The notes beneath the pieces were generated by a model that was not told the DNA's origin, did not search any database, and saw nothing but the letters and a program-made list of their open reading frames with translations. This document shows, in pieces, positions 11,461-22,351 of a stretch of DNA of 64,000 nt. Each line of letters opens with the position of its first letter. Positions within the stretch are counted from its first letter, which is position 1. The DNA is from Adiantum capillus-veneris (taxonomy: Eukaryota; Streptophyta; Polypodiopsida; Polypodiales; Pteridaceae), in assembly GCA_014529385.2 (NCBI GenBank), contig CM043943.1:105540855-105604854 (forward strand). The letters are read 5' to 3'. Made by a program: the position numbers and the translations under genes.

Positions 11461-11471
11461 CTCTGATACCA
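11461..11471 (-). other. A2 primer binding site (initiator-Met tRNA)
   Basis: Minus strand reads TGGTATCAGAG next to the right LTR, as in A1. Confidence 0.9.
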
Positions 11472-11473
11472 AT

Positions 11474-11699
11474 TGTTGGAATTAGAGTTGCAGAGAAACA
11501 CACACAGCTTGGAAAAGACAAAGGTAGCTCAAGGCACACAATAGAGAGTTTGCTACTTAGTGTGCAATGGAAAGATAGATAGCCCTAGAGTGATATGTGT
11601 ATATACAATGCACGGGGGGAAAAACCTCCTAAAGAGGGAAAAATGCCCCGGTGGTCCTAGTGTGTTCACACACATCACTACCAAAGGTATATGGTAACA
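11474..11699 (-). repeat. A2 5' LTR (right end)
   Basis: TGTTGGAATTAG...GGTAACA, followed by target duplication GCTTT at 11700-11704. Confidence 0.93.
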
Positions 11700-11704
11700 G
11701 CTTT

Positions 11705-12011
11705 GGCTCATTAGAGGGGGGGTTCTGCAGTGGATTAGGCATTCTAGCTACCACAACCTTGCCTTGTGTGGCCTCAGAATCTTCCTTGGCCATGTGCAAC
11801 TGCTCTGCTGCCAGGACCTCCGCACACACAACTGCAATAGTGTCAACTAACAGAGTCACCAAGTGGTAAGAGCTTGCTTTCAAGGACATCTGGCGCACTA
11901 TCATGCGACGCCAAATGCTTTCTCAAAGTCATGCAAAAAGACATACTCCTCCCCATCCACTATCACTGAGGAAAAGAGACCAATTTCTACTTCTGGGATA
12001 GCCTCATCCAT
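11705..12011 (-). pseudogene. Host-like gene, upstream coding part
   Basis: Minus-strand coding signal to the right of A2. From 11904 leftward one frame is open (MIVRQMSLKASS, AEQLHMAKEDSEATQGK, MPNPLQNPPSNEPK) into the target site, and it continues in the same frame at 7968. Further upstream a different frame from 12011 reads MDEAIPEVEIGLFSSVIVDG and FLHDFEKAFG. The frame change near 11905 means either an indel or an unrecognised intron. Function unknown. No retroelement motif is visible, so this is taken as host sequence. Confidence 0.45.
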
Positions 12012-12089
12012 TGTAATGCACCTAACATTTTCCAATAAAACCTATTTCATTTATGTGCAAAAATGTTTAAGGTTCGCATTTTGGTAAGT

Positions 12090-12540
12090 CAGAGAGCGTT
12101 CCAACGGAACAATCAGATCGTAAATCGGACTCTGGAACTATTAATTATGGACTTTATTTACTTGGAAACAATAGGTTGATATGAGAAACTTAAGCCTCAA
12201 GTCTGTTTCTAAAGATAAGAGCTGGCCCTCAAGAAAGAAGGAGTATTTTTAGAAGAGAAGAAGTAGAATGAATACTTTTAGGAAAGGAGTATTTTTAGAG
12301 AATAAAGAGAAGTAAGTCAAGTGTAGAGCTTCTTTTCTTGAAAACCAAGCTTCTTCTAAACTTAAAGGTTCAAAATCGTGCATCGAGATCCGTGTTTGGA
12401 TTTTTTTTATTTTTTTATTTTTATTTTTATAACAGACACAAAAGTTCACGAACTTATCTCTCTGCTTTTTGATACTCTTAGCTTTTGATTTTGTCCTTGA
12501 GAGCCTATATAAAGACCCCTCTCCCTTCACTTGAAACATA
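12090..12540 (+). promoter_or_regulatory. AT-rich promoter-like stretch with TATA box
   Basis: AT-rich DNA with long T runs and a strong TATA element (CTATATAAAG at 12505-12514), followed by a pyrimidine-rich leader-like segment from about 12520. It resembles a plant core promoter or the U3/R part of an LTR. It is not matched elsewhere in the window. Confidence 0.4.
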
Positions 12541-12728
12541 CACACATAAGTTCTCAGAAGTGGAAGATGTCTTGCCTTGATGTTGGAGTTACCTTCTCTT
12601 CCTCAACCTCTCTCCCTCAACCTCTCACCCTCAATCCATCTCCATCTCCAAGTTCTTCTCTACCATCATCATGTTGCCCCCCAGATTCTTGAGTTCTCTT
12701 TCTCACTTTCCCCCTTCTCGTTTGCAAT

Positions 12729-12917
12729 ATGATGGCCCCGAAGCAAGTGACTCGAAGCTCGAAGGAAGTTTATGCCGCTCCACCTCCAAGAAAGGTGCAA
12801 AGGAATGCATCAACTACTCCAATGTTGCTCAAGTGGAGGGTATGGACTACAAAAGAAGTCGAAGCCATCAAACCTCAACCACAAGAGGGAGTCAAAGGTG
12901 TTGCTAATCCGGTAAGA
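12729..12917 (+). CDS. Short ORF of unknown nature downstream of TATA box
   Basis: A 63-codon frame beginning MMAPKQVTRSSKEVYAAPPP. It is basic and proline-rich, about 215 bases downstream of the TATA box, and a donor-like CCG|GTAAGA lies at its end (12909-12917). It could be the first exon of a host gene or the start of a Gypsy gag. A gag core begins at 13846, beyond repeat X. I cannot decide between these from the sequence. Confidence 0.3.
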
Positions 12918-13165
12918 TGAATTTATAATTCAGTATCATTGTACATGATGACCGATAAGTCAAGCCTAGAAATTCCATTAAACTGTCCAAGAAACGTGAT
13001 TATATCACAATAAACAAGCATATAATTTCATAGAGCAGTGAAAGAATTATTTGATTTATGGTTACTATTTGATAAACTGTCTGTGTTTGATATTAGAAGT
13101 TAGTTAATCATGTTTGAGAAATCACTTAAAGAAAACAATTGCTGAAAGGATATTTTGTTTCCAGA
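12918..13165. other. AT-rich spacer
   Basis: AT-rich, intron-like DNA between the short ORF and repeat X. No coding signal. Confidence 0.5.
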
Positions 13166-13838
13166 TGGAACTCACGGTTAACAAGATGAGGTTATCAACT
13201 CTCTTTTTGTCTCTTGCAATTAGCAAGATGCCTTGTGATTAGCAGGATGCCTTGCGGTTAGCAAGATGTTCCCGTGCGGTTAGCGACTGGGAAAGTTTGT
13301 ACGTTTTGTGGTTAGAAAATAAGTAAATCCTTTGCAAAAGACTTTATTGGTTAGACAGAGAAATTCCACGGATAAGGGCAAACTCTTAAGCATGATTGAA
13401 AGATTTATTTTTTTATTGAATTATAGGACTATCTTTATTATACCATATTGAGAAAGAATTATTTTGGTGATGTTTGAAGGGTTGTATGAAAGAACATTGT
13501 GACAGAAATTAATGAAGGAACAATGTTTGTATATGTAAAACAACGTGGCAGTATTAGAAAATAAGAATAATGGGTGAGTGCAGTGTGGAAAGTGGGAGAC
13601 TAGTATCCTAATGGATCTACCTCTACAGATCGGTGAACCCGATTAGTCGAGTACTTTTCACAAGATTTCTAGTTAGTTTAGACTAAGTCTCATATTATAT
13701 TTATGGTTTATGAGGACCGTTCCTCTTAAACATGGAGAAAAAGGCATTGTTTATGGGTTCTAAATATGTCAATGCGATTTCATCTTTATGTTAGGAAGTA
13801 GCTTTCATTAGAACCCTTGATTTATCGACCTGGCTTGT
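13166..13838 (+). repeat. Direct repeat X, left copy (probable LTR of E)
   Basis: Aligns along its whole length with 32187-32811: shared GATTAGCAAGAT-type minisatellite near the start, AAATAAGTAAATCCTTTGCAA, GTGGAAAGTGGGAGACTAGT and TTTCACAAGATTTCTAG. It is followed directly by E gag. The exact ends are uncertain. Confidence 0.75.
13213..13269 (+). repeat. 19-bp minisatellite in X, three units
   Basis: Units at 13213, 13232 and 13251 follow the pattern CTTGYRRTTAGCARGATGY. The right copy of X has only two units (32230 and 32249), so a unit was gained or lost after the two copies formed. Confidence 0.8.
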
Positions 13839-13845
13839 GGTGCTG

Positions 13846-14273
13846 ATATTGAGAAGGATGCAGAAGTATAGATCAAAGCTATGGATGATCGCTTCTTGGC
13901 TGCAAAGAATGCACCTGAAAACCAAGAAATGCTAGGGATGTTTCGCCTCTTCGATGAAGCAAAGTTATGGTGGAAACAACATTGCCGCGACATGGGAGTA
14001 TTGAAGAACTCCCAGAGTTGGAGGTAAATTAAACAAGCAATGAAGGAAATATACTTACCTCCTGTCCACAAAGCATTGAAGATGAATGAGTTATTTATCT
14101 TGAAACAATACAACTTATCCTTGGAAGAGTACTACTTAAAGTTTGTAAGGCTTAGGTGTTATGCTCCACCCATGACCATAGAGCAACAGGTAGCCCATTT
14201 TTATCAAGTTTTAAGAGAACCAATCAGCTCGCGATTAGAAGCCATGCAACCTACTACTATGTAAAATGATTTA
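13846..14273 (+). pseudogene. E gag remnant
   Basis: Plus-strand blocks typical of the retrotransposon gag core: APENQEMLGMFRLFDEAKLW, then KQYNLSLEEYYLKFVRLRCY. A knuckle-like cysteine segment lies further on, around 14380. Broken. Confidence 0.8.
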
Positions 14274-14505
14274 CTACGAGCAAACCCTTTTTTGAAGGAG
14301 TAAGGGATTATAAGGAAAGTCGAACAAAATTAAAAAATATATTGTTAATACTCAAAATCCTTCACGCTTGGATGTTTAAAGCTTGTGGAGAATTGGAAAA
14401 TTACCAAAACAGATGTCCACGTCTGACTAATACAAGAGCAGCAACAACTGAAGTAGATCAAAGACACCGCCCTTTTCGACAAGGTGATGGATGAGGTAGA
14501 GGGCG

Positions 14506-15222
14506 AGGAAGATTTTGTTCTTGTCTTCTTTGATGATATTATAATTTACTCAAAGGATGAAGAAGAACATGAAGACCACCTGAGAAAGGTGTTGGATATT
14601 CTTCGAGAACACAAATATGCAAAGATTGACTTTCACTCCAAGGATTGACTATTTAGGATATATTTTTTTGCATGAAGGAATCTCTATGGACTCTGCTAAT
14701 GTTCAAGACATTGTTGAATGGCCTCAACCATCAAATGCAAGTGAGCTTAGAGGATTCTTGGAAATCACATGATGGTATAGAATCTTTATAAAGGATTATG
14801 CAGTGATTGCTTCACCCTTGACAGACCTTCTGAGAAAAGGAGTGAAGATAATCTAGGAACCACTCCACCAAGAAAGGTTTGACCAGTTTAAGCAATATGT
14901 GACTATAACACCTTGCCTAACGCTACCAAATTTCAACTAGGCCTTTGAAGTCGTCATTGATGCTAGTGGAATAGCAGTTGGAGAAGTATTAGTTCAAGAA
15001 GGTAGACCAATAGCTTTCACCTCATGTAAGCTTAAGATTCATGAAAAGAACTATCCACCCATGATCTCAAACTATTGACAGACATTCATGCTCTGAAGCT
15101 GTGAAGACACTACTTATTGGGAAGGAAGTTTTGACTTATAACCGACCATAAGGGCTTAAAGTGGATTTTCACCGAAGAAACCTTGAATATGCAACAAAGG
15201 TGCTGGGTAGAACTTTTACACG
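14506..15222 (+). pseudogene. E reverse transcriptase/RNase H remnant, first part
   Basis: Gypsy RT end ([20 protein letters not shown]) followed by the RT-RNase H connection and the beginning of RNase H. The stretch stops at the D insertion at 15227. Broken. Confidence 0.85.
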
Positions 15223-15227
15223 AATTT

Positions 15228-16822
15228 TGTCATAATAACTAATATCTAATTCTCCTAAATGATTTTCTCATGTTAAACTAATCATTTAATATGGGGAAGT
15301 GCCAGGGGAAAAAAAGCTAGAATATTGGTTAAGCTGGCAGACTGGCCACAGTAGGGATCCAAAGGAGGGAAAATAGGGATCCAAAGGGGGGGGGCATCTA
15401 CAAAAGAGCAAGGTGCAACAATGGGCTTAAAAGACCCTAAGGTTCAACCCATTAAGACTTCCAAAATGCTAAGGTTCCAAAATTCAAAGGTTGTGTCCAA
15501 AGGTCATCACTAGTAAAATTGGATACTTTGCGTGTGCTCAAAAAGTCTTCAAAGAATCCCACATAGAAGGGGGTGAGCCCTGGAAGTAGGGGATGAGAGA
15601 CAAACACACACACACACACACGGAGGCTCCTGTACACAAAGGAATGAGGGACACATGTCAGCTCCATAGCCCAAATGCCCACAAGGTGTACTCAAATCAT
15701 ATTGGATGGCCATGGAGGTGGACCAATGAGAATTTAGGCTAGAGAAAATCTATTTTAATTAATTTAAAAACACTTAGTAAAAGAACCAATAAGAATTAAT
15801 CCCTCTAGAAGACTATTGGACAGTCTCCCAAGGGGTCCAATGAGCATTCAGCAGCCCAATGGCTTGCCTGATTCCTATTGGCCAGGAGACAAAGGGGTCC
15901 ATGAGAGTTTAGTAGCATTAATTAATTACCTAAAGCTCTTTCAAAATGGGAAAGGGGGACACATGCCAGAAGGATATCACTTATGTTGCTTAAATTTCAT
16001 TGGCTAAGCCTGGCATGGACCAATGGGGTGTCAGAATGAGAAAATAGCAAGAGGGGTCAACCAAGAGAGAGAGGGGGTTGATTTTTCAAAGGCATTATTG
16101 CATACACACTCACACTAGTCCATGTGTGGAGTAAGAAGACTCTCTCTCTCTCTCTCTCCTTCTCAAGCTTTGATGGAAAGCTTATCACCTACTCCAAGCT
16201 TGTGAGAAGGGAGGCCTACACCAACAACTATTGGCTTTGTGATGCAAATCCAACCAAGAGCCCAGCTTCAATGCATGCTCATCTCCTCTACCATGCTAAT
16301 TGCTAAACTAAGCTATGCTAATATGAGTGATTATATGAGGAGATGTATATCTTTCTCGTAAGACTACTCCTTCCTCTCAATCTACTCTCATACCCCGCTA
16401 GCTCTCACCATCTTCAAAGGTGTGTGAGGTCTTGGGTGTGAGATCGTGAGGGAATTGATGTTGTGTTTAATAAGTTTTTTGCTTAGTGCTTGAAGTTTCC
16501 ATCTTCATTGCACTATCTAGTATTTGAAGGAACACACAAAATTGTATTGTAAAATGTCTCTCTTGATGGGAGAAACCATAATACAAAGCCTTTTGGAGGG
16601 GGGATTGCTCCATGTAAATCTGGTCCTCAACTATTGTCAATAGCTTAATTTCTCTCTCTTTTTAAGTATTGTTCATGCTATCTAACTAGGTGTTATACTT
16701 TTTGTTGCTCTCTCCACCCAAGCACTCTTTTTAGTCTCATTAGAAATCTATTCTAATCAAATGCTCACTATGTTCATGCTATTTTTTGCTCTACACAAGT
16801 TTCTAGGCCATTAAATGTTACA
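15228..16822 (+). repeat. D 5' LTR
   Basis: About 1.6 kb, starts TGTCATAATAAC and ends TTACA. Matches 22352-23924. A pure CT tract at 16138-16158 is much shorter and interrupted in the other LTR. Confidence 0.93.
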
Positions 16823-16823
16823 T

Positions 16824-16835
16824 TGGTATTAGAGC
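16824..16835 (+). other. D primer binding site
   Basis: TGGTATTAGAGC, one mismatch from the initiator-Met tRNA consensus, one base after the 5' LTR. Confidence 0.8.
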
Positions 16836-16998
16836 ACAAGGTTTCTCTTTTTTTTCTCAAGAAGGGAGGTCCTCAAGCTAGCTATAAATGGTTGATATTA
16901 TTAATTTCATTTGAGTAAGTAAAATAGGGATTTTTCAGCCGTGCAGCATGCGCCTACCTTCGTGCAAATAACGGGGCATCACCGTCGAGAGCTATGGT

Positions 16999-17048
16999 CT
17001 TAATAGTGGAGTCCTACGGGGCTTGCCTACGGCTTAACCACTATTGAG
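16999..17048 (+). other. Hairpin in D untranslated leader
   Basis: CTTAATAGTGG at 16999-17009 pairs with CCACTATTGAG at 17038-17048 (11 bp with one G-U pair) around a GC-rich loop. It lies between the primer site and gag, where retroelements commonly carry packaging or dimerisation signals. The role is inferred from position only. Confidence 0.4.
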
Positions 17049-17682
17049 CTATTAGAATCTTGACAGGAGCCGGTGTTGTTTTGGTGTTGAACGACCCTCT
17101 CTTCTATTCTTTGCAATTAATGGTATTCCAGCCATGGGTACAGTAGCTTGAGTGCTTTTTCTAAAGGGGTAAAGAGGAGTAGCAACTAGGGCTCGAAGTG
17201 CCAAAGTACACCTAAAACGTTTACACCTAAAAGTGGTTAGAATGGCTGACAATAGTGAAGAGAGTGAAATTAATGTTGATAACTTTGATTTTGCTAATGA
17301 GTAGGCGACTTATGATGCCCATATATATGCTTGTTGATCACCTTGTTTCTAGGCTTCAACAAGCCATGGGCAATCCATACCTACAAAGTGAAGTGCAACG
17401 GTAGCTTCGTACTCATGGGATTCTCCAAGCTCCCCACCATGATGAGAGAGCACCTAGGAAGCCTCCTTGCGAGACTTCCAAAAGAGGCCTCTCTCCGATT
17501 TGGAAGAAGAAGAGGATCCATACAAAGGGCTCAAAATTTTGCTTCTTGAAAACGCATCTCCTTCTCAAAGGAGAACTCAAGCGCCTCCATCAAAGGAATG
17601 AGAAAGAAGTGAGTCTCTTGCCACCTCTGTAGAGATGGCTCCATGAAGACGACGGGCTAAACGCTCTCCATCACCTCCAAAA

Positions 17683-18832
17683 TTGAGAAGACCATCGCAC
17701 ACTTCTCCACACCATAATTCAAAGAGGGATGACAAAAATCAAGAGAAGAACAAGGCAAGAAAGAGGACACCCTCTTCTCCATCTTCTTCATCCTCTTCCT
17801 CTTATGAAAGTGATGGTGAAGACAAAGAAGATCAAGGCAAGAAAGAGGTCACCCTCTTCTCCATCTTCCTCAAATTCTTCATCTTCTAAAGAAAGTGATG
17901 GTGCAGCTTTTGAACCATCAAAAAAAAGAGGCCATAGGAAATCCTATGGTGCGTGGAAGAGGTCGTTCAAGCTCAACAAGTTCAAAACGGAAGGGAAGAG
18001 CATCTCTTTTCTTACCTACAATGGCACCTTTGGTGCTACGGACAAAGTCTTGGCCTTTATCCAAAAATTCAATGTGGCGTTTGGAGATGAGGGCTTCACG
18101 GAGTCCTCTAAGCTACGCCATGTAGCTATGCACTGTCAAAAGTTTTCCATGCGATGGTGGTCTAGCCTATGGGCCAACGGTGAAGCTCTAGAACATGGAA
18201 AGCTTTAAGAGCTTCCATTATGAAGCAGGCTTTGGCCACTGATGCCAAAGACAAAGTACTCACCGAATGGCGAAGCTTGAATCTCTCTCTCTATGAATCC
18301 ATTCACAAATATGTAGACAAGTTTTTGGACCTACATCTCAAAGCCACTATCTTCAAAAAGTTGGATTTTGGAGAGCAAAAGCAACAATTTTTTGCGGGCT
18401 TAACTGAAGAAATGGTGGAGTATGTCAACTCCCAAAGGCCACGCACCATATCGGTGGTTATACACCATACTATGGTGGCTTCTCAAATCAATTTCCAAAC
18501 AGGGCCTAAAAGAAATTTGTAAGCCCATGGAAAACAAGGGTTCCAATGAGCCTAAGGGGAAGGACAATGTCCAAAAGTCTCCTAAGGGCAATTCCAACAA
18601 AGCTAAAGAGAAGGGATCTTACAAAGGTAAACACAAACTCTCTCCTAAAGAGCTCGAACTTTATCGCAAGGATAACCGATGTTTCAAATGCTGCGAGCAA
18701 GGGCATGCGTACCGCGCTTGTCCCCAAAAGAGCACCCACCCTAAACCTCCTAGAGCTACTTGGTCAAAATGCAAGAGGAGGAAACTCACCACCACAAAGG
18801 ATCTCCTCTATGCCATGCTTGGGGAAAGGTAA
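17683..18832 (+). pseudogene. D gag remnant
   Basis: A lysine- and serine-rich N-terminal part, then a retrotransposon gag core (AWKRSFKLNKFKTEG, VLAFIQKFNVAFGDEGF, RHVAMHCQKFSMRWWSSL) and one CCHC zinc knuckle (CFKCCEQGHAYRAC) near 18690-18730. The knuckle binds genomic RNA in this family. Broken. Confidence 0.88.
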
Positions 18833-18834
18833 GA

Positions 18835-19265
18835 GAACATGATGCTTTTATTCTCTTTGACCCTGGTTCTACTCACAATTTCATATCCACAGAGTTGGCC
18901 ACCAAGCTAGGCATACAAGCTTATGAGATGGGAGATGTCCTACCCGTAGACGGTGCTTTCAAGGGGCAAGAATCTTCAGTGACTCCCTTAATCAGAAATT
19001 GAGGTTCCATGTCCAAAGCTATGTGGATAAAGAGGACTTCTTTATCTCTCCTCTCAAGCATGAGGATGTAATTCTAGGGGCACCATGGTTTGATCGCATG
19101 GCTGCCAATGTTAAATTCCCTGAAAGGAAAATCTACTTTAGGTTCAAGGAAAAAGATATGTACATAGATGCTAAGAAAATGGGTAACACCATACCCATTG
19201 TACATACACAAGCTTTCAACAAGTTAATAAAGAGATCTTTTTTCCATGTACATGATTTTTGTTAA
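18835..19265 (+). pseudogene. D protease remnant
   Basis: Retropepsin-like signature FILFDPGSTHNFISTELATK, followed by the flap-side segment EDVILGAPWFDRMAANVKF. Position between gag and RT is standard for Gypsy. Broken. Confidence 0.87.
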
Positions 19266-20821
19266 AGATTCTCAAAATGAACCTAATGTTTTAGCAAAAG
19301 AAAATATACATACTCACAATGAATTAGAGTTATCCAATTTTCTCAAGGGGTTTCCAGATGTCTTTATTGACGACATCCCTTGTGAACTACCTCCTAAACA
19401 AGGCAATGATGACCATGCAATTGAACTTCTTCCAGGAAGTTCACCGCCTAATAAACCTCCTTATAGAGTTTCTCAAGCTCAACAAGAGGAGATTATGCGG
19501 CAAGTGCATGAGTTAGTTGAGAAGGGCATGGTTAGGCCTAGCTCATCTCCATTTTTCTCACCTATTCTATTAGTGCAAAAGAAAGACGGCACATATCGTA
19601 TGTGTGTCGACTATAGAGCACTAAATAGGATCACTATGAAGAATAGGTTTCCCATTCCACGAGTAGAAGACCTATTTCATAAGGTACAAGGATCGACCTA
19701 CTTCAGTAGGATTGACCTAAAAAGTGGCTACCATCAAATAAGGATAGTTGATCAAGACATGGTAAAGACCGCATTTCGCACTACGTTTGGTCTTTACGAA
19801 TACATTGTCATGCCTTTTGGCTTGATCAATGCACCAGTCACATTCAACCGCTTGATGGAGAAGCTATTTAGGCCTCACCAAAGCTTTACTGGAGTGTTCT
19901 TTGATGATATCATCATCTACTCTAATTCATTAGACGAACACGAGAAACACCTCCAGGTAATATTTCAAGTTCTAAGAGAGAATAAACTTTATGTTAATCG
20001 AAAGAAAAGTGAATTTTTCTTGCAAGAGATTCAGTATTTAGGTCACATTATCTCTCAAGATGGCATCCAAATGGATCCATCAACTTGTTAGAGGTAATAA
20101 AAGGATGGCCTAAACCAAGGAATCTTCATGAACTAAGAAGCTTTATAGGTATGTGTGCATACTATAGACACTTCATAGAAAAGTTCTCACAAATTGCAGG
20201 ACCGTTACATTACCCAACAAAGAAAAATGTTAGGTATACATGGTCTGCCAAGGAGAACAATGCTTTCGAAAAGCTTATCTCTCAACCAGTGTGCTTACAC
20301 TGCCGGATCTCTCAAAGCCAATTGAGGTCCATGTGACGCTTGTGGTGATTGCCTTAGAGTTTTTTTTCTCCAAGAAGGGCACGTCATAGCCTATGAAAGT
20401 CGAAGGCTCGACCCTGTTGAGCAAGCTCTAGGCATATATGAAAAAGAACTCCTTCCACTTCTACATGCCTTAGACTCATGGAAGCACTATTTATTGGGGA
20501 CTCCTTTCATTTGGCGAACGGACTCACCAAAGTCTTAAGTACTTCATGACACATACCAAGCTCTTTGACAAACAAATGAGGTGGGAAAATTTTCTTTCAC
20601 AATTTCATTTTCAAATTTCTCACTTTGCTGGCAAGCATAATCAAGTACCCGATGCACTCTCAAGACGGTCGAGAGTGAATGCGGTTCCCATAGCAACTCA
20701 CAATGATCTATCTTCTATGATAGATGAGTATGCTATTGATCCCGATTTTAGAGATGTGATTTCAGTCCTTGCATTAGGAACCATTTACTTTACAAGATGG
20801 TTATCTTCTCTATGGCAATAG
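19246..20821 (+). pseudogene. D reverse transcriptase and RNase H remnant
   Basis: Long open RT stretch with PYRVSQAQQEEIMRQVHELV, KKDGTYRMCVDYRALNRIT, STYFSRIDLKSGYHQIRI and the catalytic-type FFDDIIIYS motif. RNase H follows from about 20340, ending in the FAGKHNQVPDALSRR segment typical of Gypsy. Broken, but the RT core is among the best preserved in the window. Confidence 0.9.
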
Positions 20822-20855
20822 ACTATACGTTATTGGCTCACTATGTGAGAAAGTA

Positions 20856-21737
20856 ATGTATGAATCTCATGCTCCTCCTTATGTAGGGCATAGAGGGATT
20901 CAATCTACCCTAAAAGGGATTGAAACATATTTATATTGGCCTACAACAAAAGCAAACATACAAGAGTATGTTTCTAAATGTGTGGTATGCCAAAAGACGA
21001 AGTTTGATAGAAGGAAGCAACCTGGATTGCTTCAACCTTTGCTAATTCCTAATTCACCATGGGAGAGCATATCCATAGATTTTATCTTTGGATTGCCTAA
21101 GTCTATGCATGGGAATACAGGAATATGGACGATAGTAGACATGTTTAGTAAACAAGCTCATTTTATACCTGTCAAAAAGACTATCAAAGCCCATCAAATG
21201 GCAACCCTCTTCATTTCACAAATCTTCAAGTACCATGGCTTGCCAATATCCATAGTGTCGGATAGAGATTCTAGAATGACCAATAATTTTTGGAAGGGTC
21301 TCTTTGAGAATTTAGGAACAAGGCTAAATTTTTATTCGGCCTATCACCCGCAAACGGATGGCCAAAGTGAAGTAGCTAACCTAACAATTCTTGATCTACT
21401 AAAAGCCTATGTAATGGAAGTAGCTCAAAGATCCCAATGGGAGAAGTACTTACCCTTAGTGGAGTATGCCTACAATAACATTGTGCATACTTCCATGGGA
21501 AAAGCACCTTTTGAGGTAATTGAGGAAATATCAAAAAGTCCCATGCTACTTAAGGTACACGGGAAGATCTTCGTTGCAGATGAGTATAGCCGAGACCAGA
21601 ATCTTTCCAAAAGATTAAGGATGCTATCTCTATCTCACAGCAAAGGCAAAAGGCTGTTGTTGCTGACAAGTACAGAAGAGCCCAAGCCTTTAAAGAAAAT
21701 GATTGGGTCTTACTCAAATTTCCCAAGGCTCAATTAA
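20856..21737 (+). pseudogene. D integrase remnant
   Basis: Zinc-binding part (HVGHRG-like and CVVCQKTK), catalytic core blocks (SIDFIFGLPKS, IVSDRDSRMTNNFWKGL, HPQTDGQSE) and the downstream YAYNNIVHTSMGKAPFEV segment. Broken after this. Confidence 0.9.
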
Positions 21738-21839
21738 AAATCCTACTAAAGCCTTACAAAGGAGAGCCACCTCAAGAACCAACTATTGAAGACCCACCGG
21801 AGATCGAGGACCAAGAAGAGGTGTTGCAGCCCGCGTCCA

Positions 21840-22000
21840 TTCTCCGACATGAAGACAAGGTATTAAGAGGTGGTAAGACTATCCGACAATATCTTATCAA
21901 GTTTAAGAATTATCCTTTTGAAGATGCTAGATGGATGCAAGGCATACAATTAAAGGATAACCTAAATCTTGTCAATGCTTACAATGCTTCCCTAGAGTAA
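21840..22000 (+). pseudogene. D chromodomain remnant
   Basis: The segment with LRGGKTIRQYLIKFKNYPFE and DARWM fits a chromodomain at the integrase C-terminus. In chromoviruses this domain steers integration towards marked chromatin. Confidence 0.75.
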
Positions 22001-22351
22001 GCAAATGTACAAATGTTAAAAATGAACAAAGTTTTTGTCTTATAAGACTCTCTTTTTCTTTATTGTGCACAAATGTGAAGTAGTATGCATGCTTAGATCA
22101 AGTTTGTGGAGATGACTCTCCCAAACACCAAGTAGAGCTTGTCACTCTACTATGGAAGATTGATAGGACTAATGTGCAGACATGCTTGTGGCAGCTTAGG
22201 CTCTCAAGCACCAAATGGACTAGTCATCCATTCTGGAACGATGTCATAGGGTAACATAGGGATCCACACCCCCTAGAAAAAGGACTAATGAATAGGCTTT
22301 ATCTTCTCTACTCCATAGTTGAGGATGACTATGATTTCAAGACAGAAGTGA

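Larger units (their letters stand above)
7969..11699 (-). mobile_element. Copia LTR retrotransposon A2 (fossil)
   Basis: Same family and orientation as A1. LTRs lie at 7969-8195 and 11474-11699, with an initiator-Met primer site beside the right LTR and gag, protease, integrase and RNase H parts between. The target duplication GCTTT is exact at 7964-7968 and 11700-11704. The LTRs differ at roughly 26 of 227 positions by eye (about 11%), so it is younger than A1. The element is broken in about ten or more places and is shorter overall than A1 (3.7 kb against 4.85 kb). It sits in an exon of an unrecognised minus-strand gene, in the same orientation as that gene. Confidence 0.95.

Noticed and set aside
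12249-12545. Minus-strand 98-codon frame over the T-rich promoter-like stretch
   Set aside because: Lys-, Ile- and Phe-rich product of AT-rich DNA, with no supporting signal.
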